Below are positions 58,322 to 64,000 of a DNA stretch of 64,000 nt, in pieces. This DNA is from Clostridium felsineum DSM 794. GTDB lineage: Bacteria > Bacillota > Clostridia > Clostridiales > Clostridiaceae. The translations under genes were made by a program, and so were the position numbers. Within the stretch, counting starts at the first letter, position 1; the number at the start of each line of letters is the position of its first letter. The notes under the pieces were generated by a model. It was not told where the DNA came from, did no database searches, and saw only the letters and a list, made by a program, of their open reading frames with translations. The DNA lies in NCBI RefSeq assembly GCF_002006355.2, contig NZ_CP096980.1:1488001-1552000 (forward strand), written 5' to 3'.

Positions 58322-60202
58322 GTGAAAAATAATAATGGATTAGGCGGTATGTTTAAGAATATGGCTAAAAAGAAAGGTAAAACAGTTCTCAAGGGTTTAA
58401 TAAAAAAAATAATGTTCCCTTGGGGACTTATTTTTTTATCTTTTTTATTTATTGTGATATTTGCTATATCTGTAGCCAAAACTGGCTTTATGGGTGATCA
58501 GACAATAAGTGATAACTTTAATACTTATCAAAACAAAGAGCTTCAGGAGTACTTGTCTAAAAAAGTTAAAGATGCAAATGGTCCGATGGATGATATGTAT
58601 GGTATGGCAAAAAAGGTGGCGCTTACAGAGGGAAATGTTGAAGGTTTTATATCACTTGCAGAAATGGAAAAAGGGCAAGACATAGATAAGATAGTATCAA
58701 AGAATGGACAAACAGGGCTTGCAGGTGCCGAGGATATTATATATGAATATGCAGAGCTTTTAAAGCCAGATTTTAATTATAGGGATGATTATATAGTTAC
58801 AACGGTTAATATCAACACAAAAGATTCAACAGGTAAAAACGATAATGCAGCACCACAGATTACAAAAGAAAAGGTAAAGCTTTTAACAAGTGCTGATGCA
58901 CTTAAAGGAAAAGTGGATATAACATATAAAGTTCAATCAGAGACTAAGACAGAAACAAAAACTAGAACATATCAAAAGCCTAAAGATAATCAGCCAATAA
59001 CTAATGATCCAAATAAAAAACCTGAAATGGAAACAGTAACAGAGACTACGACTACAACAACAAAGGTTGATACTCCAGTGATTGATAAGGTAACTGAAAG
59101 TGGAAAGGATATGGAAAGATTAAAAAGTATAATCAAGAAGGAATTTTCAAATGAAGATACTGAGGATAAGCTTAAAATGGCTGCACATTTTGTTATAGAA
59201 GGTGCTAGTAATGATTACGATACAAAGAGTCAAAATGGAGATTGGATGAACAAAGACCCTAATGAGGACAGTATAGTAAATGATATATTAGAAGCTGGAG
59301 CAGATGGAGGTTTTGAGGGACAAATACCGCTTTTTAGACAGACTGATGCAAGGTGGGCAAATGTACTTTATGGACAGGGAGATGTAGCAACAAGTGGATG
59401 TGGTCCAACAAGTTTTGCAATGATAATTTCAGGACTTGGTGGAAATTTAGGATCATGGGATAAAAATAAGGATGGCATATTAGATCCAGGGGAAGCAGCA
59501 GAGTATTCAATAGCTTCTGGATACAATAGTTCTAGTGGAGAAGGTACTTCATGGGCGTTATTTGATAGTGGTTCCACTTCAAGATTTGGAATTAATAGTT
59601 CAGGTGAAATAGAGTCATCAAACTATAGTTATATATATGACCAACTTAAAAACGGTAATCCAGTAGTTGCAAGTATGCACGCTGGGCATTTTACTAAAGG
59701 TGGACATTTTATTGTACTAACTGGAATCGATTCAGATGGACAAGTGCTCATAAATGATCCTAACCCGGCTACAGGTATAAATAAATTTCCAATGGAAGGA
59801 ATAGCATCAGAAGCCAATGTTTTTTGGGCATTTAACAATCCTAATATAAAGTATGAAAGTTTTATATGTACAGCCTACGGTGGAGTTCATGATGCTATGG
59901 AAGGAAGCGGAACTACAGCAGACGGAACAAATCTTGATGGAAAGGATTTTACAAGTAGGGTAATTGCAGTTGATCCAAGTGTAATAAAACTTGGAACTAG
60001 GGTGTATCTTCAATTTCCTGATAATAAGAGGTATCAAACTAAAAACGGACAAAGGTATGATTTAAATGGTTGGTATACAGCACATGATACAGGTGGAGCA
60101 ATAAAAGGTAATCATATAGATTTGTTCATGGGTTTTGGAGGAGCTGAGGATACTGCAAGATGTGATGATTTTGGAACTGTAAATATAAAGGTTAGAAGGT
60201 AG
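58322..60202 (+). CDS. membrane-anchored C39-like peptidase with 3D domain, conjugation wall-remodelling protein
   Basis: A 626-residue protein. One membrane helix lies near residues 31-57 (FPWGLIFLSFLFIVIFAISVA). A variable helical/linker region is followed by a papain-like peptidase C39-type domain: ATSGCGPTSFAMII (Cys), AGHFTKGGHFIVLTG (His) and LINDPNPAT (Asp). Inside it is an EF-hand-like loop DKNKDGILDPGE. The C-terminus is a 3D domain: SVIKLGTRVYL, GWYTAHDTGGAIKGNHIDLF. The arrangement suggests an enzyme opening peptidoglycan during transfer, in the position of CwlT/Orf14 of known ICEs but with different catalytic domains. Confidence 0.8.
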   Translation: MKNNNGLGGMFKNMAKKKGKTVLKGLIKKIMFPWGLIFLSFLFIVIFAISVAKTGFMGDQTISDNFNTYQNKELQEYLSKKVKDANGPMDDMYGMAKKVALTEGNVEGFISLAEMEKGQDIDKIVSKNGQTGLAGAEDIIYEYAELLKPDFNYRDDYIVTTVNINTKDSTGKNDNAAPQITKEKVKLLTSADALKGKVDITYKVQSETKTETKTRTYQKPKDNQPITNDPNKKPEMETVTETTTTTTKVDTPVIDKVTESGKDMERLKSIIKKEFSNEDTEDKLKMAAHFVIEGASNDYDTKSQNGDWMNKDPNEDSIVNDILEAGADGGFEGQIPLFRQTDARWANVLYGQGDVATSGCGPTSFAMIISGLGGNLGSWDKNKDGILDPGEAAEYSIASGYNSSSGEGTSWALFDSGSTSRFGINSSGEIESSNYSYIYDQLKNGNPVVASMHAGHFTKGGHFIVLTGIDSDGQVLINDPNPATGINKFPMEGIASEANVFWAFNNPNIKYESFICTAYGGVHDAMEGSGTTADGTNLDGKDFTSRVIAVDPSVIKLGTRVYLQFPDNKRYQTKNGQRYDLNGWYTAHDTGGAIKGNHIDLFMGFGGAEDTARCDDFGTVNIKVRR

Positions 60203-60207
60203 ATAAA

Positions 60208-60936
60208 ATGAACAGGAAACTTAAATTTATAATTATTATAAGTATTATAACAGCATTGTTTATGGGATTAGGTGTATTCTTATTTTTAAAATTTGTTTAT
60301 GTAGATAATCATACCATTAATCCTAAAAAAGACATTCAAACTAAGGTTAAAAGTGCAAAATCTAATATAGAAGATGGAAAGGAAAAAAGAGTAAATATCG
60401 AAATAAAGCGTGAAAGCAAAAAAAATGATAAGCTTAAAAAGTTTGAGAGCAAGGATGATAATAATGTAAATGTAGGAGCTAATACATCAAATGAAAGAAA
60501 GAGTAATGGAAGTTTTTATGTAGACAATATAAATGATTTATACGATGATAAGCTGGTATCTTTAGATGAAATGTTTTTGATAGAGAAAAGGTTAAAAGAA
60601 GCAGTAGAAGATATGCCAAAACTTCATAGAGAAACTTTAAATATTAAAAACAATGGTAAAGCTTTGAGTAAATATATATTAAAGAATAAGGACAGAATTG
60701 ACTACTTGTATGGGATAGATGATGTAAATTCTCTTAGGGCATTAATTAACAAACTCAGTGTTGGAGGAGATAATTCTAAATCAAGGTATGGAGTTATAGA
60801 CAATTTGAATAAGCAAGATGATAATAATCTAAGATTCATACTGAATGTGCATTTAAATGAAAACAAATGCCAAGCATTTAATATAAACTTAGAGTTTAAA
60901 CATAATCGAGCTATATTAAATATAAAAATAATGTAG
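60208..60936 (+). CDS. single-pass membrane protein, 242 aa, ICE-encoded
   Basis: Unrecognised. It has one N-terminal membrane helix (FIIIISIITALFMGLGVFLFLKF), a long lysine-rich linker (EKRVNIEIKRESKKNDKLKK), and a C-terminal domain of about 120 residues with beta-like ends (RFILNVHLNENKCQAFNINLEFKHN). The position after the wall hydrolase and before the Tad-like operon suggests a surface or coupling role in transfer. It ends where the conserved element B begins. Confidence 0.5.
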   Translation: MNRKLKFIIIISIITALFMGLGVFLFLKFVYVDNHTINPKKDIQTKVKSAKSNIEDGKEKRVNIEIKRESKKNDKLKKFESKDDNNVNVGANTSNERKSNGSFYVDNINDLYDDKLVSLDEMFLIEKRLKEAVEDMPKLHRETLNIKNNGKALSKYILKNKDRIDYLYGIDDVNSLRALINKLSVGGDNSKSRYGVIDNLNKQDDNNLRFILNVHLNENKCQAFNINLEFKHNRAILNIKIM

Positions 60937-61087
60937 GGACAAATTGCAGACAAAACTAAGAAAAATTGCAGACAAAATAAGGACAAATAGGGAGACCTTT
61001 TTGTCATGAATATGATATACAATAGTATTGTCCTTAGAGAAATTATATAAAAATATGTGCTAGTAAAAAATTTACTCATGTAAACTT
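60936..61087 (+). promoter_or_regulatory. conserved ICE promoter/leader element B
   Basis: Four GACAAA-type repeats (at 60937, 60949, 60971 and 60981 on the plus strand, two of them in GCAGACAAAA context) precede the core GGGAGACCTTTTTGT (60990-61004). Next come a T-rich segment with TACAATAG and TTAG, and the leader end ACTCATGTAAACTT with AGTAAA/TTTACT hairpin. The order matches element A at 50974-51115. The first bases overlap the end of the upstream gene. Confidence 0.65.
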
Positions 61088-61120
61088 TTAGTTATCTAGG
61101 ACTATTCCTCCTTTATTAGT

Positions 61121-61158
61121 TAAGCAGTTGTTTATTAATTTAAGCAGCTGCTTTTTTG
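61121..61158 (+). terminator. terminator in the leader of the TadZ-like operon
   Basis: Stem AAGCAGTTG / CAGCTGCTT with 14-base loop and six T, 37 bases before the gene start. Because it lies between promoter element B and the operon, it would attenuate it unless read through. Confidence 0.65.
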
Positions 61159-61195
61159 TTGTGTAGAAAAATAAAATATGAGGAGGTAATAAAGA

Positions 61196-62530
61196 ATGAG
61201 AGTGGCAATAGCAACAGGAATGACCGAGCTTGATGAAAAGATATGCAGCAACTTTAAAGAAAATGAAGATATACAAATAACAGTGGTAAATTATCGAGAA
61301 TTCTTTGATAAGGAAAAATTTGATGTTGCAGTTGTATCTAAGCGACTTATGGGAGATATGAATTTAGAACAGTTATTCTTCTTACTGAAATCTAAAAATA
61401 CTAGAATAATATACTTAACAAGCAGTGATGATGTGTTAGGTGTTAAAAGATGTTTTAAGTATTCCAATGACATACTGTTTGATCCTGTGGAACCCCAAGA
61501 TGTAATTAAATTAATTTTAAAACCAAATTCATTTTCAGACATTACAGATATTTACTTGAAATATAGCAACATGGAACTTAAAGAGGGTGAGACAGGAACA
61601 CCAGTTAAGATTATAAAAGAAGGCAGCAACACGCAAACTAGGATTGTAGAAAAAATAGTTGAAAAGCCAGTTAAAGTTACAGAGACAGTATATAAGACTA
61701 AAATTTTAAAAAAGAAGGTAATTACTTGCTATACTACAGACAACGCACTTTTGACAGCAGATTTAATTACACAACTTTCTGTGCTTTTATCAAAGAAAAC
61801 AAATCAAAAGATATTGATTTTAGATTTTAATACATTATTCCCTGTTATGGATAATTTTCTTGGAGTGACTAGGGAAGTAGACATTGAAAGTAAATATGAT
61901 GTGGAAAAAAGTACAAGTCTTACTTTAATGTATAATGCCATAGAAAGGAATAATTTAAACGAGAGTAATTTTGCTAAGTTTGTTAAAAAGACAAAATATA
62001 AAAATTTAGATTTGGCAACAGGAAACTATAATCTAATGTTGTTTGAAAAAACACCTAATGATTATTTTTCAAAAATAGTTAACATAGCAAGTAGGATTTA
62101 TGACACTATACTTATAAATACAAATCCAGATATAAGTTTGGCAAGTACTTTTGAATCAATAAAAATTGCAACGGATAATATACTTATTGTTAAGCCTAAT
62201 TATACAAGTATAAGAAACACTCTTCTTTTAGTGGATAGTCTAAAAACTATAGTAAATAAAGAAAAATTAAAGTTTGTTATTTCTGAAATTTCAAGTAGTA
62301 GTTTAGATAGTGAGACCATTGAAAAACTCTTTGAGGGATGTAACATAATAGGATATCTTAAAAAAGATACTAGAAAAGAAGAAGCCTTAAATAAGCAAAA
62401 ACCTTTTATAGATAGTATTGCTTTAAAGAAGAGTGATATAAAACCTTATATAAATATTTTAGAAAAATTTGATTATATTCCTCAAAGTAGATTTTTCGAT
62501 AAGGTATTTTTCAAAAAAGAGGTGTTATAG
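61196..62530 (+). CDS. TadZ/CpaE-like ParA-superfamily protein
   Basis: A 444-residue protein: an N-terminal receiver-like domain (VAIATGMTELDEKICSNF, IIYLTSSDDVLGVKR) and a C-terminal MinD/ParA-like domain (KILILDFNTLF, DTILINTNPDISLA, ILIVKPNYTSIRNTLL). This is the CpaE/TadZ plan, used to position Tad-type secretion machines. The expected Walker A GxxGxGKT near CYTTDNALLTADLITQL is missing, so ATPase activity is doubtful. GAGGAGGTAATAAAGA precedes ATG 61196. Directly coupled to the CpaF-like gene. Confidence 0.78.
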   Translation: MRVAIATGMTELDEKICSNFKENEDIQITVVNYREFFDKEKFDVAVVSKRLMGDMNLEQLFFLLKSKNTRIIYLTSSDDVLGVKRCFKYSNDILFDPVEPQDVIKLILKPNSFSDITDIYLKYSNMELKEGETGTPVKIIKEGSNTQTRIVEKIVEKPVKVTETVYKTKILKKKVITCYTTDNALLTADLITQLSVLLSKKTNQKILILDFNTLFPVMDNFLGVTREVDIESKYDVEKSTSLTLMYNAIERNNLNESNFAKFVKKTKYKNLDLATGNYNLMLFEKTPNDYFSKIVNIASRIYDTILINTNPDISLASTFESIKIATDNILIVKPNYTSIRNTLLLVDSLKTIVNKEKLKFVISEISSSSLDSETIEKLFEGCNIIGYLKKDTRKEEALNKQKPFIDSIALKKSDIKPYINILEKFDYIPQSRFFDKVFFKKEVL

Positions 62531-63814
62531 ATGGGAAAAGTAAACCTAGTAGAAGAGCTTAACTATAAAGACAAAAAAGACATAAATAGAAAAAAGGTGG
62601 GAAAAGCAGGGAGTGAACTAATAACTCTAGTGGACAGCATAATAAAGGAGTTTACAGAGAAAAGACCTTATTTAATAAATGATACAGAGAATGGTAAGAT
62701 TCCAGAGCAATCTCTCAAAAATGAAATACTAAATTATGTAGATGAAAGAGGAATTGAAATAAGCGAAACAAATAGAAACAATTTAATAAAGAGTGTTAAA
62801 GATTATTTGTTTGGGTATTATGTAATTCAAGACTTAATTGATAATGAAGAAATTTCAGATGTAAGGGTGCTTTCTTATGATAATATTTGGATAAAAATAA
62901 AAGGAAAAAGAATGCCTGCAAAGGTTAAATTTCCTTCAAAAAAATCTTTTGATATATTTTCAAATTACATTGTTATAAAGCTTGGTGGTGTTTTAGATAA
63001 AAAGAATGCACTTCAAGTTCTATCAGACAGTACGGAAAAATTTCTTCTAAGAATAAGTGTAAGTTCATCTTTTGTAAATTCTGTTGATAATGCTTATATA
63101 TCAATAAGAAAACTTCCTAAAAAAAAATTATTTCTTGAAGATTTAATGATTAAGAAAGGTATGTTTAATAACAGTATATATGATTATCTTGTTGAGCAAA
63201 TAAATGTAGGAGCCAATATACTTTTGTGTGGAAAAGGTGGAAGTGGAAAGACTACTCTCATAAATGCAATGTTAGAAAAAGTTCCATATGATAGATCTGG
63301 GCTTATAATACAAGAAGTGAAGGAGTTATTTGCAAGTAAGCATCCTAACATGATGTCACAAAAAGAAATAACTGAATATACTTTAAATGGATTTACGAGA
63401 TTTGCAATGACTGAAGATTTAGACATGATAATAATAGGAGAGATAAAAGGTAAAGAATCTTTAAGTCTTTCTAAGGTAATTGGCACAGGACATATTGGTT
63501 GGGCTTCTGTACATTCCAATAGCTCAAAAGAAGCTGTTGAAAAAATGGTTGATTATATGTTGGAAGGAAATCCTAATTTGAGCAGATATGCTATATTAAA
63601 ATTACTTTCAGCAATAGACATTATAATATTTATGAAAGATTTTAAAGTTAATGAAATAACGGAGGTTTCGGGCTTTGATGAGAATAATAAGGAGCTTGAT
63701 TTTAACTCTGTATTTAAATTTAATAAGGGAAGTTTTGAAAAGTTAAATGACAGCTGCGAAAAAGTACAGAGAAAAATACAATATTATGATTATTTTAATG
63801 GCGGTGATAAATGA
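62531..63814 (+). CDS. CpaF/VirB11-family secretion ATPase
   Basis: A 427-residue CpaF/TadA-type ATPase. Walker A GKGGSGKTTL near residue 233, an Asp box (DMIIIGEIKGKESL, about 298), and a His box (GHIGWASVHSNSS). The N-terminal domain (ELITLVDSIIKEFTEKRPYLIN) is typical. It abuts the TadZ-like stop at 62530 and overlaps the next start (ATGA). It powers pilus/secretion assembly; here it could serve the conjugation channel or a separate Tad-like apparatus. Confidence 0.9.
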   Translation: MGKVNLVEELNYKDKKDINRKKVGKAGSELITLVDSIIKEFTEKRPYLINDTENGKIPEQSLKNEILNYVDERGIEISETNRNNLIKSVKDYLFGYYVIQDLIDNEEISDVRVLSYDNIWIKIKGKRMPAKVKFPSKKSFDIFSNYIVIKLGGVLDKKNALQVLSDSTEKFLLRISVSSSFVNSVDNAYISIRKLPKKKLFLEDLMIKKGMFNNSIYDYLVEQINVGANILLCGKGGSGKTTLINAMLEKVPYDRSGLIIQEVKELFASKHPNMMSQKEITEYTLNGFTRFAMTEDLDMIIIGEIKGKESLSLSKVIGTGHIGWASVHSNSSKEAVEKMVDYMLEGNPNLSRYAILKLLSAIDIIIFMKDFKVNEITEVSGFDENNKELDFNSVFKFNKGSFEKLNDSCEKVQRKIQYYDYFNGGDK

Positions 63815-64000
63815 TGATTATTGCCTTACATTTAATTTTATTTTTAGTTGTTATTGTTGTATCTTATGGTATTACAAAGCTTTTTATAAATAAAAATAAA
63901 ATAAATAAGGTACTGTCCTATTTGGATAAAAAGTACAGAGAAAGGTTGTTAGATAAAAAGGTAGATGAAGCATACAGAAAGAAGAAAAAGAATATCTTTG
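63811..64000 (+). CDS. TadB-like membrane protein (partial)
   Basis: Starts ATG 63811, overlapping the CpaF stop by 4 bases, and runs off the window. Visible part: one membrane helix (ALHLILFLVVIVVSYGITKLF) and a lysine-rich cytoplasmic stretch. A TadB/GspF-type protein normally follows CpaF; this start fits but the diagnostic domain is outside the window. Confidence 0.55.
   Translation, partial: MMIIALHLILFLVVIVVSYGITKLFINKNKINKVLSYLDKKYRERLLDKKVDEAYRKKKKNIF

Larger units (their letters stand above)
43104..64000. mobile_element. integrative and conjugative element (left part)
   Basis: From the tRNA-Arg 3' end to the window edge the genes form an ICE: a tyrosine integrase beside the tRNA, Xre and RRNPP regulators, an excisionase-like gene, replication and sigma-like proteins, then conjugation genes (PrgI, VirB4, VirB6-like, wall hydrolase, CpaF-like ATPase). 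Many short genes have tight overlaps, as in mobile elements. The right end, relaxase and coupling protein are not in the window, so conjugative ability is inferred. Confidence 0.85.

Overview
The window looks like a low-GC (roughly 30 percent) Clostridium sensu stricto chromosome. Codon use, strong Shine-Dalgarno sites, CotF-like spore proteins and clostridial forms of LigA, GatCAB and PcrA all agree. From memory, the order recQ, amylase, maltose phosphorylase, KDG kinase, pgi, pullulanase, pcrA, ligA, gatCAB resembles Clostridium acetobutylicum. I could not run a comparison, so the species is an inference.

Chromosomal part, 1-43103. It opens with a partial TetR-type regulator, a glycosyltransferase and a small ABC exporter, then a D-2-hydroxyacid dehydrogenase divergent from a LysR regulator, and an amidase-like protein. 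At 6.2-8.7 kb is an RRNPP-type quorum-sensing pair (HTH-TPR receptor plus a signal-peptide-bearing pheromone precursor). Divergent from it are two paralogous small genes whose promoters carry the same array of ACGNTTTC motifs. RecQ and a cytoplasmic starch/maltodextrin set follow (GH13 amylase, GH65 maltose phosphorylase, KDG kinase, phosphoglucose isomerase, type I pullulanase). Endonuclease V is broken near its 3' end by an IS256-family element with a 9-bp target duplication. Next come coat-like proteins, a tyrosine-repeat protein with a lytic transglycosylase, rsuA, a candidate small RNA, pcrA-ligA-gatCAB, a solute-binding lipoprotein, rdgB with a phosphodiesterase, and a 22-gene tRNA array that contains a 689-bp tandem duplication.

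Integrated element, 43104-64000 (right end not in the window). It begins at the 3' end of tRNA-Arg(TCG) with a tyrosine integrase. Its regulatory head holds a second RRNPP receptor, paralogous to the chromosomal one and followed by an apparently leaderless 11-residue peptide gene, then divergent Xre regulators, an excisionase-like protein and a replication-initiator-like protein. An ArpU/RinA-like regulator, a two-HTH protein and a sigma-70-type factor lead into a type IV secretion operon: pilin-like subunits, PrgI, VirB4, VirB6-like and a C39/3D-domain wall hydrolase. A second operon encodes TadZ/CpaE-like, CpaF/VirB11-like and TadB-like proteins. Both operons carry the same conserved upstream element of GACAAA-type repeats, a conserved core and a leader hairpin. 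No relaxase or VirD4 coupling protein lies inside the window, so they are presumably further right.

The most novel-looking material is the ICE-borne RRNPP receptor with a leaderless peptide ending in Pro-Trp, its chromosomal paralogue whose peptide also ends in Pro-Trp, the twin small-ORF modules beside the latter, and the shared leader element of the ICE operons.
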